Position numbers and translations under genes: made by a program. Source: JAEUMY01 sp033764435 (GTDB taxonomy: Bacteria > Pseudomonadota > Gammaproteobacteria > Burkholderiales > Usitatibacteraceae). Taken from it: DNA of 64,000 bases. Where the stretch lies: positions 86,142 through 150,141 of the forward strand of contig JANRIX010000031.1 of NCBI GenBank assembly GCA_033764435.1, written 5' to 3'. The notes under the pieces were generated by a model. That model saw nothing but the letters and a program-made list of their open reading frames with translations. It was not told where the DNA came from and ran no database searches. This document shows, one piece after another, positions 1 to 7,926 of this stretch (the first letter of the stretch is position 1; each line of letters opens with the position of its first letter).

Positions 1-3000
1 AAGCCTTTGGGCAGCCCTGGCCTGCCTCGCGCCGACAGCGGCATGCTGGGGCGGTACATGGCAGCCTCTCCGGCCGGCAACCAGTGGCTCGCGATTCCGA
101 TTCTCGGCCCAGAAGACGGCCCGGCAGAAATTCTCGTCGTTGCACGCGAGGGCTATCGCATCGTGGACCGGCTGCGGACGCCCACGAAACGGCAGACGCC
201 GGAAATTGTGGGCCTTGCACTCAGCGAGGATGCGCGCCATCTCGTGCTGGCGGAAACAGTCAGGACCCATCAGGGCGAATTCCAGACCAATGTCCATCAC
301 ATTGACCGAGTGACCAAGCGCGCGTCGCCAATCCGCGACCTGCCGCAACGTGGCTGGGTACAGGTGGTGGCGCTGGATGCGCGGCACTTTCTTCTGGGTT
401 ATGAGGAGGAGACGGTGGTGTGGGACGCGGAAGCGGGCCGCGTGGTCCACCGCGTCCCGGGCCCATCGGTTCGGCTCGCAGGCGGTGCTGGAACCGATGT
501 CGCTACGAGACTCTGGTCCGGTGTGCGCATCTTCGACTGGACCCGACCCGGCAAGGAGAGGGTTTTCATTGGCAGCGCAGCCGGCATCGGAGCGGTGATT
601 GCCCGCGACAGCACGCTCACGGTGCGGGCGGGGGATCGGCTGAGAAGCTTCCGCTTTCCGGAGCTGGATGCCGCGACGTTCGACGTGAGCGGCCCGCTAG
701 CGGAGGGCGTGGCCTTGAAGTCGCTGAGTGATGACGGGCGGCAGAGCATCTGGTCCATTCCGAGCCAGGACGTGGAGGCGCGTTGTCGTGCAAAGCCGGA
801 GGAAATTGCTGTCGTGCCGGAGGAGGAGGGGGGCTTTGCGTTCACGACCGAACACTGCTTTCTCGTGCGGGATGCGACAGGCGGGGAGCGACTCCAGCGC
901 ATGCCACACGGCGAGGTGCTGTTCGACGCCGTGTTTGGCGAAGCGGGGCGCATCTACTTCGCCACCACTGAGCTGGCCGGCCAGAGGAAGGCGGCAGCTG
1001 CCACGAGGGATGCGTTGGCGGCGCTGAAGCGTTCAGGTAACGCGCAGTCGCTGACCGGGGCATTTGCGGTCAACGACGCAGCGTTGGCCAAGCACGTACG
1101 CCATCACCTTTACGTGGTGGATGGGACGAATACGCAGCGCAGATTGGCCTCCGGGCAGGGGGATATTCGTGCGCTCGCCTATCTTGCGCTGCGCCGCGAG
1201 GTGGTCTGGCAGGTGGGGCCGCGGGTGAAGAGACTCGCTGCGGACGGGAAGTTGGGTGAGCTCACGCTGCCCACGCCGGATGCCATCGACGAGATTCACG
1301 CTGACGGGACGCACGCCTATGTCATTACCAATGCGACCGAGCGGCGCCTCACCGTCATCGACATGGCGACTGGACGTGCGGTGGCGTCGCGATCGCCGTG
1401 GCTGGGCATGAACGGTCTCGGAATCGCCAGCAAGGCGCAGCGCGTGTTCGCGCGGGACTATGCGGGACGCATCTTTGACTGGCGTTGGGCGCAGGGAGCG
1501 GCGCCGCAGCCGCTGAAGACTGCACCCGCGGCGGATCATGACTTGGCCATGCCCCGCATTGACGCATTTGATGAAATCCGCGAGCGGCAGGGCAACTGGA
1601 TCATCGTCAACAGGCTTGTCGGTCCGCGGCGCGTGAATCACCTCTGGAACACGAAAAAGGGTGAGTGGTGGCGATCCGTCGTCTGCGCCGAGCCGCTGGC
1701 GTTGACCCCGCCGGGTGACGCGGTGCTCTGTCGGGTTGAGGCAGAGTTCGCACTGCGCCAGCAGCAGAAGCACGCCGTCGTTGACCTTGCTACCGGCGAG
1801 CAGCGCTTTGCATTCAGCGGTGAGTCGACGATGCAAACGAGCGCACCGCCGACAGCGCAAACGGGCAGGCTGCCGCGCGTGCTGCCGACAGCAGACATTG
1901 TCAGCATCGGGCTGCGCAAGGATGGAGTACGTGTGCTGCAGCTGTTCAACGCGCGAACCGGGGCTGTCCGAGATCTTGCAGACACGGGCCGTGATTGCAG
2001 CTTCTGCAAATGGCATGTCAGCTTCGACCAGCAGGGCCGGCTCGGCGTGGTCCGCGAGTGGCTGGATGAGCGCTCGCGACGGCTTTGCGACTTCAGTGTG
2101 TACAGCGGGCCGGACTGGAAGCGCGTTGCAGGCGCGGCGTTGCCCCTCCGGCCGCTTGAATCCGCGCCTACCGATGTGGGGCTGCTGGTGCTCGGCTGGA
2201 ACCCGCGCAGTGCAGGCGAGTCATCGGGCCATGAACTGGGCGAAATCGACTTCGCTTCTGGCAGCTGGCGCAGCATCGCGTTTCGCGAGGGGGACGACTG
2301 GTCGCCGACAGCGGTGCTTGGCAGCGCAATGCACCACATGCCCGGATCGCGCACGGCACTCATCATCGGGCGTGATCAGAAATCGATGGGGGCGAGGAGC
2401 AAGTCTTTTTTTGCACATCGCATCGATCTGGACAGTGGCGATACCGCCGCGCTCCTGCTGGAGGATGGTCTGGACGATTCGTATGCGGCAGTCAGTCTTT
2501 CGCCCGATGGCAGTTACTTTGCCGTCAAGGTAGGCGGCGATTTGCGGCATCGCGCGGTGCTGTACTCGCTGGATCCGCTGAAGCGCACGGGCGCAATTAC
2601 GCTTGAGGATGCCGCGACGCGGCTTCGCTGGACTGCAGAGGGGCGATTCGCTGCCGTCTCACCCCTGAATGGCGTGATCGAGGCGGATCCCGCGACCGCG
2701 CGGGTATTGGCGACGCATCGCAATAACCCCAGCCAGCGGGTCGAGCATCTTCTGAATCCGGCGGGCAAGGTTTACGCGTCGGCAACGCTGGAGGGCAGGC
2801 AGGCCGTGAGGCCGGTCGATGCCGATGGGGCGCTGAACTACTTTCCGGACGATTTGCCGGCTGTCAAGGCAGTGAGCGGCACGCTGCTGAACGATCAATT
2901 CACTGTCACGCTGCATGAAGATGGCGGACTCGCCGTATGGGACGTGACGACGCGTCGTTGGCTGGCGCGCATCTTCATGTCCGCGACGGGTGACTGGGTC

Positions 3001-4416
3001 GTTGTCGATCCTGAAGGTCGCTTCGATACGAGCGACATCCGTGGTTTCAATCTCGCCCGCTGGTCGCGCGCGGATCGCCCTTTCGAATCGCTTTCGCCGG
3101 AAGTCTTCATGCGCGACTACTTTGAACCGAGATTGCTTGCCCGCCTGTTGGCGCGCGAGTCCTTCCGTCCGGTGCGGTCACTGGAAAAGCTGAATCTCAA
3201 TCAGCCGCGGGTGACGCTTCGCGCCGTGCGACCTGACGGCGCGGGCAAGGCCAGTGTGGAGGTGGACGTCGCCAGCGTGGATGGCGCGCTGGTACATGAC
3301 CTGCGCGTGTTCCGTGACGGCCAACTGGTTGCATCGGCGCCTGAACAGTCGGGTGCGTTGCAGCCGGCGGTGTACCGGTTCAACGACATAGCCCTGCCAG
3401 TTGGACGCAGCGTGGAGTTCTCTGCCTATGCCTTCAATGCCGATGGCGTACGCAGCGAATATTCGCGCATGCAGCTCGAGCAGACCGCGACGGCACCGCC
3501 TACCCGTCGCGCGTTCGTTGTCTCCATCGGCGTCAACCGCACGGAGAACCCGGACTTCGATCTCGACTTCGCCGCGGCGGATGCCCGTCGGCTCAATGCC
3601 GCACTTATCCAGCGGTTCACCCGCAGCGGCCGCTACGCACGTACCCACAGCGCAAAAGTCATTTCCGACAACACGCAGCTTCAGGGCGCCACCAAGGCGA
3701 ATATTCGCAATGCTCTGACTGCCTTGGCCAAGGGCTCGGCCGACGCGCCAGGGCCGGACGATCTCGTGGTGCTGACCTTCTCCGGTCACGGCTTGGTCGA
3801 TATGCAGGGCAGCTTTCACCTCATGCCGCACGACACCGGGCCGGGACGGGGCAAAGGCGTGGGACTGCTGCCCGAGGACCTCAAGCGCATGATTGGCAGC
3901 GACGAGCTTGCCCTGTGGCTGCGCGATATTGATGCGGGAGAATTCGTTTTCATCGTCGATGCCTGTCATTCCGCAGCCACCGTCGAGAGCCCCGACTTCA
4001 AGCCGGGCCCAATGGCGAGCCGGGGGCTGGGCCAGATGGCCTTTGACAAAGGCATGCGCATTCTGGCGGCGACCCAGGCCAATGATGTTGCGCTCGAGGC
4101 GCAAGCCATCCAACAGGGGCTGCTGAGCTACGCGCTGGTGGCGGAAGGGCTGGATGCTTTCCGTGCCGACTTCAAGCCGCAGGACCGGCGGATTCTGATG
4201 GATGAATGGCTGGCCTTCGCAGTGGACCGCGTGCCGACGCTGACCCGGGAGATTCGCACGGGTCAGTTCAAGGGCGGGGTGGGCGGCGCGGCGCCGGTAC
4301 GGCCACGCAATGCCCAGCCGCTGCCGGCGCGCATTCCGTTGCAGCGGCCGTCGTTGTTCGACTTCCGCCAGCAGCGGGGCGATGTTGTGCTGCAAGTGCA
4401 GGGCGGGTCACGATGA
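1..4416 (+). CDS. Caspase-family (C14-like) protease with large propeller-like N-terminus, 5'-truncated
   Basis: The reading frame is already open at base 1, and the first in-frame start-like codon (TTG at 7) has no ribosome site, so the true start lies outside the window. About 1470 residues are visible. Roughly the first 1000 are irregular WD40/propeller-like repeats (for example SLSPDGSYFAVK) and look like a sensor or binding scaffold. After a short beta-sandwich-like stretch, a caspase fold starts near nucleotide 3505 with RRAFVVSIGVN. The catalytic dyad is intact: His in LTFSGHG (codon at 3787) and Cys in IVDACHSA (codon at 3964). Bacterial caspase homologues (orthocaspases/metacaspases) cleave after Arg/Lys or Asp and several act in programmed death or defence. 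Which role applies here cannot be read from the sequence. No partner gene is recognisable downstream. Family assignment is firm; substrate is unknown. Confidence 0.88.
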   Translation, partial: KPLGSPGLPRADSGMLGRYMAASPAGNQWLAIPILGPEDGPAEILVVAREGYRIVDRLRTPTKRQTPEIVGLALSEDARHLVLAETVRTHQGEFQTNVHHIDRVTKRASPIRDLPQRGWVQVVALDARHFLLGYEEETVVWDAEAGRVVHRVPGPSVRLAGGAGTDVATRLWSGVRIFDWTRPGKERVFIGSAAGIGAVIARDSTLTVRAGDRLRSFRFPELDAATFDVSGPLAEGVALKSLSDDGRQSIWSIPSQDVEARCRAKPEEIAVVPEEEGGFAFTTEHCFLVRDATGGERLQRMPHGEVLFDAVFGEAGRIYFATTELAGQRKAAAATRDALAALKRSGNAQSLTGAFAVNDAALAKHVRHHLYVVDGTNTQRRLASGQGDIRALAYLALRREVVWQVGPRVKRLAADGKLGELTLPTPDAIDEIHADGTHAYVITNATERRLTVIDMATGRAVASRSPWLGMNGLGIASKAQRVFARDYAGRIFDWRWAQGAAPQPLKTAPAADHDLAMPRIDAFDEIRERQGNWIIVNRLVGPRRVNHLWNTKKGEWWRSVVCAEPLALTPPGDAVLCRVEAEFALRQQQKHAVVDLATGEQRFAFSGESTMQTSAPPTAQTGRLPRVLPTADIVSIGLRKDGVRVLQLFNARTGAVRDLADTGRDCSFCKWHVSFDQQGRLGVVREWLDERSRRLCDFSVYSGPDWKRVAGAALPLRPLESAPTDVGLLVLGWNPRSAGESSGHELGEIDFASGSWRSIAFREGDDWSPTAVLGSAMHHMPGSRTALIIGRDQKSMGARSKSFFAHRIDLDSGDTAALLLEDGLDDSYAAVSLSPDGSYFAVKVGGDLRHRAVLYSLDPLKRTGAITLEDAATRLRWTAEGRFAAVSPLNGVIEADPATARVLATHRNNPSQRVEHLLNPAGKVYASATLEGRQAVRPVDADGALNYFPDDLPAVKAVSGTLLNDQFTVTLHEDGGLAVWDVTTRRWLARIFMSATGDWVVVDPEGRFDTSDIRGFNLARWSRADRPFESLSPEVFMRDYFEPRLLARLLARESFRPVRSLEKLNLNQPRVTLRAVRPDGAGKASVEVDVASVDGALVHDLRVFRDGQLVASAPEQSGALQPAVYRFNDIALPVGRSVEFSAYAFNADGVRSEYSRMQLEQTATAPPTRRAFVVSIGVNRTENPDFDLDFAAADARRLNAALIQRFTRSGRYARTHSAKVISDNTQLQGATKANIRNALTALAKGSADAPGPDDLVVLTFSGHGLVDMQGSFHLMPHDTGPGRGKGVGLLPEDLKRMIGSDELALWLRDIDAGEFVFIVDACHSAATVESPDFKPGPMASRGLGQMAFDKGMRILAATQANDVALEAQAIQQGLLSYALVAEGLDAFRADFKPQDRRILMDEWLAFAVDRVPTLTREIRTGQFKGGVGGAAPVRPRNAQPLPARIPLQRPSLFDFRQQRGDVVLQVQGGSR

Positions 4417-4481
4417 TCGTGCTGATCGGAAATGTATTCAACTGAATCCTGTCCTCTGAAATTTCACATTCGGGAGTTTCC

Positions 4482-4835
4482 ATGAAGTCCATTGTTCAAC
4501 GTTCCGCCTGTGCCGTCTTGCTGTTGGTTGTCGCCGCGCAGTCCGCCTGGGCCCATGTCGGAAGCTGTGACGAAAAGACCGGCGTCGAGAAGGCACGCTG
4601 CGAGCGTCACCAGAAGATGTTCGACAAGTGCGGTGTGCTGAAAGGTGAAGAGCACTTCAAGTGCGACCGCGAGTTTCTGCTGGCCAATCCACTCGACTGC
4701 GGCAAGCAGGCGGGTGACGAGAAAGCAAAATGCGAGAAGGAAGTCGCCGCGTTCAAGACCTGCGAGACTCAGCAGGGCCGTGAGTTCATGCGCTGCGTGC
4801 GCAAGGAGGCAGGCTCAAGCCCGATGGGTCATTGA
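4482..4835 (+). CDS. Small secreted cysteine-rich protein with an internal duplication
   Basis: This 117-residue protein is preceded by a purine-rich ribosome site (CGGGAG) eight bases before ATG. Residues 1-24 form a signal peptide ending AWA|H. The mature part is charged, probably helical, and has eight cysteines at residues 29, 40, 50, 61, 73, 84, 94 and 105. The spacing C-x10-C-x9-C-x10-C occurs twice, so the protein is two copies of a ~33-residue module. The arrangement recalls disulfide-stapled helical hairpins (CX9C type), but I recognise no named family. It lies 65 bp after the caspase-like gene and converges on the cytochrome gene. It is probably an exported, disulfide-bonded periplasmic protein; function unknown. 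Confidence 0.75.
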   Translation: MKSIVQRSACAVLLLVVAAQSAWAHVGSCDEKTGVEKARCERHQKMFDKCGVLKGEEHFKCDREFLLANPLDCGKQAGDEKAKCEKEVAAFKTCETQQGREFMRCVRKEAGSSPMGH

Positions 4836-4874
4836 GCCCGCAAGCCGCATCTCTGAACCTGCACGTTCGTTCGC

Positions 4875-5546
4875 TCAGTTGGGGAACGCGAACCGCACCA
4901 TTTTCGCCAGCGTGCGCTGGCCGCTGACGGTAAAGGTGAGATCGACATTGTCGCGATTGGAAAACACCAGTGCGACCAAGCCGACCTCTGTCAGGCCATA
5001 GCGCGAGGGATCCACTTCGGCGGCGGTGAACGGTGAGCCCCTGCCCCGAAAGAGCGGCGCGGTGTAGATCGACGGCCCGCTCCAGCTGCCTCCGTTGAAC
5101 AGGAACCAGACTGGATTGCCTGACGCATCGTAGGTGTACCAGATCCCGGCCAACTGGTTTCTTCCAGAGAATTGGCGCAGGTTGATGCTTGATCCACCGT
5201 TCTTCTGGTCCCACCAGAAGTCCCCCACATTGTAGTCAGGACGATTCGTGGGTGGGCCCAGCGACTCGACAAAGTACGCGGCGAGATCGCGTTCGTCTTG
5301 CGCCGTGATGACGCTTTGCAGGAAGCCCATCGGCGACACGCGGTTGAGTGCGCCGCGAATCTCATCAGGCGTGCGCACCCGTGGATCAATGAAGCCAGAG
5401 CCGGGTGGATCGGCATGACAGCGCGCGCAGTTGGCGACATAGAGCGCCCTGCCGCGCGCGCTGTCCTGGGCGGAGGCGAGCTCCGCGCAGGACAGGAGAG
5501 CGATGAAAAAAAGAGGCCCGCTCGCGCGGGCCAGGAGGAGGTTCAA
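4875..5546 (-). CDS. Secreted monohaem cytochrome c with C-terminal beta module
   Basis: The 223-residue protein has an N-terminal signal sequence (cleavage near ASA|QD; a lipoprotein-like LLSC is also present). A class I cytochrome c domain follows, with CARCH for covalent haem at about residues 40-44 and a likely distal Met in SPMGF. The second half (from about residue 130) is a Trp/Gly-rich module beginning GIWYTYDASGNPVWF, a type seen in many secreted proteobacterial proteins but of unknown role. It lies 36 bp downstream of phoX on the same strand, so the two are probably co-transcribed, suggesting periplasmic electron transfer linked to the PhoX-type enzyme. Partner and redox role are inferred from context only. 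Confidence 0.8.
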   Translation of the reverse strand: MNLLLARASGPLFFIALLSCAELASAQDSARGRALYVANCARCHADPPGSGFIDPRVRTPDEIRGALNRVSPMGFLQSVITAQDERDLAAYFVESLGPPTNRPDYNVGDFWWDQKNGGSSINLRQFSGRNQLAGIWYTYDASGNPVWFLFNGGSWSGPSIYTAPLFRGRGSPFTAAEVDPSRYGLTEVGLVALVFSNRDNVDLTFTVSGQRTLAKMVRFAFPN

Positions 5547-5582
5547 CGGTCGAAAGTCCTTGGTTGCGCGAAGCGTGGCGGA

Positions 5583-7769
5583 TCAGACCAGGCTGGCGCC
5601 GATGTCGCCACCGTCATCCTTGGTGATGACAATCGTTGCCGAGCGCGGGCGATTGTTGCCGCCGTCCGGCCAGTAGCTGCCGTACGTGCGGGTGGCGAAG
5701 TTGGGCGCGGTGTCTTCGCCGGGATGCTGGATGTTGACGAAGATGGCCTTGCCGTCCGGCGTTTCGGCGATGCCGGTGATCTCGCATTCCTTCGGGCCGA
5801 CCAGGAAGCGGCGCAGGTTCGACTCTGACATCTGCGCGGCGACTTTGGTGGTGACCGATTTGGTGGCGGCGCCGTCAGTGTTGACGATGGTTCTGGTCGT
5901 GCCGTCACCCACGCGGCCGGGAATGCAGGCCAGCATCATGCAGTTGGTGACATCGGTATAGGCGCCGTCGTCAGTCTGGATCCAGAGCACCCCGTTCTTG
6001 CCGAACCACGCGCCGTCGGGGCTCGAGAAGTCATTGCCTGCAGTGAGGCCGGAGATGTTGATGTTGGGGTCAGTGACGGACGCGCGGGCGCCAAAGAGGA
6101 AGATGTCCCAGGCGAAGGTCGTGGCGCCGTTCTGTCCGCCGGTTTCCGCCCACCGGATGATGTGGCCATTGGGATTGCCGCGCTGCGCTGTCCCGGTGGT
6201 GCGGGGGTCGTTGTAGAAACGCGGGTTGGCGGGTTCGGTGTTGGCGAGCGTGCGAACGGTGCTGTTGTTGTTGGTGAGGGTCAGGTACACATCGCCATTG
6301 TTCGGATTCACCGCTGCCCACTCCGGCCGGTCCATCTTGGTCGCACCGACCACATCGGCGGCGAGGCGAGTGTTGATGAGCACATCGGCCTGATCGGCGA
6401 AGGCGTAATTGGGGCTGGACGCGGAAATGCCATTGAGACCAAAGGTGAGTTCAATCCACTGGCCGGTGCCGTCGGCATTGAACTTCGCAACATAGAGCTT
6501 GCCGGCATCGAGATACTTGTCCCCCGCAGCGAGGCCACGCGTCGCATCAGCCGGGTCCCAGTTGGCGGTGGAAACAAACTTGTACATGTATTCGCCACGG
6601 GAATCGTCGCCGGAGTACCACACCAGCGGCTGGCCGGCACGCACGGGACCCAGCCAGGCGCCTTCGTGGCCGAAGCGGCCCAGCGCGGTGCGCTTCCTGG
6701 GGGTTGAAGTGGGGTTGAACGGGTCGATCTCCACCACCCAGCCGTAGGTGTTGGCGACATTGCGGAAGTCGTCGCTGCCATCGTTCGAGGTGCCTGTCTT
6801 CATGGTGTTCCAGCGCGAGAACGTGGTGTCGTTGGGATCGGTCGCCGTCGCAGTGGCCCAGAGCTCGCGACCGTTCCCGGCCACGCCATACCGCGCGAAG
6901 GAGGTAAGTTCCTTTGCGCTGCGATTGGGGTTGTCGGTGGCCGTGATCCGGCGGAAATAGCCGGCCCAGTTTTCCTCGCAGGTCAGGTAGGTGCCCCAGG
7001 GCGTGTAGCCGTTGGCGCAGTTGTTCACCGTGCCCCGCGTGCGCGTGCCGTTGGTGGAGTAGCGCGTGATCATCATCGCGCCGGCGGCCGGACCGGACAG
7101 GATCATGTCGGTGTTGGTGGTGATGCGGCGATTGAAGCTGGAGCCTTGAGAGTAGATGTAGCTGTTGTTGCTCTTGTTGACTTCGATGACGGACACGCCG
7201 TGGACATTCAGTTCCTTGATGACCTCGTCATTCACGGTGCGCACGCCGCCCACGATGGTCGGACCGTTGACGTGCAGAAAGGCCGGCGTGATCGCTTCGT
7301 GGTTCATGACCAGCAGGCCGCGATCGCTGGCATTCGGCGCGTATGCGCCGGCTGCCGACAGGCCAAAGTAATGCATGCCGTCATGATGATCACCCGCGCG
7401 GTTGGCATAGGAGGCACCCGGATCGGTGCCGTCGTTGGCGTAGGCCGGCGTCGTCAGGGTCATCGGATCGCCGAGCCGGAACAGCACGCGGGCCGTGTAG
7501 CCTTGTGGCACGACAACGGTATCCGCTGTGCCCTTGGCGACCGCGCCGAAGTTGAGCTGCAGCGTTTTCGGGGTCTCGACCGTATTGACATCCGCGCAAG
7601 CCATCAGGCCGGTGCCCATGAAGCTGCTTGCTGCCAGACCGAACGAGCCCTTGAGCAGCGTGCGACGGGAGAGTCGCGCATTCAGCACGCTTTCGAAATC
7701 CGGGTTCTGCGAGGGGTTGATGCCGATATCTTCAAGTTCGACGGCCGTGTCGGAGTGCGAGTGGCTCAT
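5583..7769 (-). CDS. phoX: PhoX-family alkaline phosphatase (DUF839), Tat-exported
   Basis: I chose the start at 7769 (MSHSHSD) because AGGACA lies ten bases upstream; the frame stays open to 7853. The product is 728 residues. A twin-arginine signal, SRRTLLKGSFG, lies near residue 35 and is followed by a hydrophobic stretch ending in MACAD, fitting export of a folded metalloenzyme. The body is a DUF839/PhoX beta-propeller with family-typical segments such as GDDSRGEYMYKFVS, PEWAAVNPNNGDVYLT and SPDGAWFG. PhoX enzymes are calcium- and iron-dependent periplasmic phosphomonoesterases made under phosphate limitation. A set of 11-bp-spaced half-sites upstream supports Pho control. DUF839 also includes uncharacterised relatives, so the substrate is not proven. 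Confidence 0.85.
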   Translation of the reverse strand: MSHSHSDTAVELEDIGINPSQNPDFESVLNARLSRRTLLKGSFGLAASSFMGTGLMACADVNTVETPKTLQLNFGAVAKGTADTVVVPQGYTARVLFRLGDPMTLTTPAYANDGTDPGASYANRAGDHHDGMHYFGLSAAGAYAPNASDRGLLVMNHEAITPAFLHVNGPTIVGGVRTVNDEVIKELNVHGVSVIEVNKSNNSYIYSQGSSFNRRITTNTDMILSGPAAGAMMITRYSTNGTRTRGTVNNCANGYTPWGTYLTCEENWAGYFRRITATDNPNRSAKELTSFARYGVAGNGRELWATATATDPNDTTFSRWNTMKTGTSNDGSDDFRNVANTYGWVVEIDPFNPTSTPRKRTALGRFGHEGAWLGPVRAGQPLVWYSGDDSRGEYMYKFVSTANWDPADATRGLAAGDKYLDAGKLYVAKFNADGTGQWIELTFGLNGISASSPNYAFADQADVLINTRLAADVVGATKMDRPEWAAVNPNNGDVYLTLTNNNSTVRTLANTEPANPRFYNDPRTTGTAQRGNPNGHIIRWAETGGQNGATTFAWDIFLFGARASVTDPNINISGLTAGNDFSSPDGAWFGKNGVLWIQTDDGAYTDVTNCMMLACIPGRVGDGTTRTIVNTDGAATKSVTTKVAAQMSESNLRRFLVGPKECEITGIAETPDGKAIFVNIQHPGEDTAPNFATRTYGSYWPDGGNNRPRSATIVITKDDGGDIGASLV

Positions 7770-7834
7770 GGCGAGATGTCCTGGGTGTGGGATTGAAACG
7801 GAGAAGCGCTGCGTCGAGGACTGTAAAGAGTCCG

Positions 7835-7863
7835 CTTTACAACGCCATGACACTTCCGTTACG
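7835..7863 (-). promoter_or_regulatory. Candidate Pho box upstream of phoX
   Basis: On the minus strand three half-sites sit exactly 11 bp apart: CGTAACG, TGTCATG and TGTAAAG (plus-strand starts 7857, 7846, 7835). PhoB binds direct repeats of TGTCA-type 7-mers with 11-bp periodicity. The site lies 66-94 bp before the phoX start. The linkers are not AT-rich, so the match is partial. The same bases also form an inverted repeat, TGTAAAG (7822-7828 on the plus strand) with CTTTACA (7835-7841). Confidence 0.45.
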
Positions 7864-7926
7864 CAGGGAGGCGCCGACGCGCTCGCGGGCTACAATGCGG
7901 CCTTTCGTCATTCACACCCTCTGCAC

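Noticed and set aside
7822..7841. TyrR-like box TGTAAA...TTTACA
   Set aside because: The arms are separated by 8 bp, not the 6 bp of TyrR boxes, and the neighbouring genes are unrelated to aromatic amino acids. Pho half-sites explain the same bases better.
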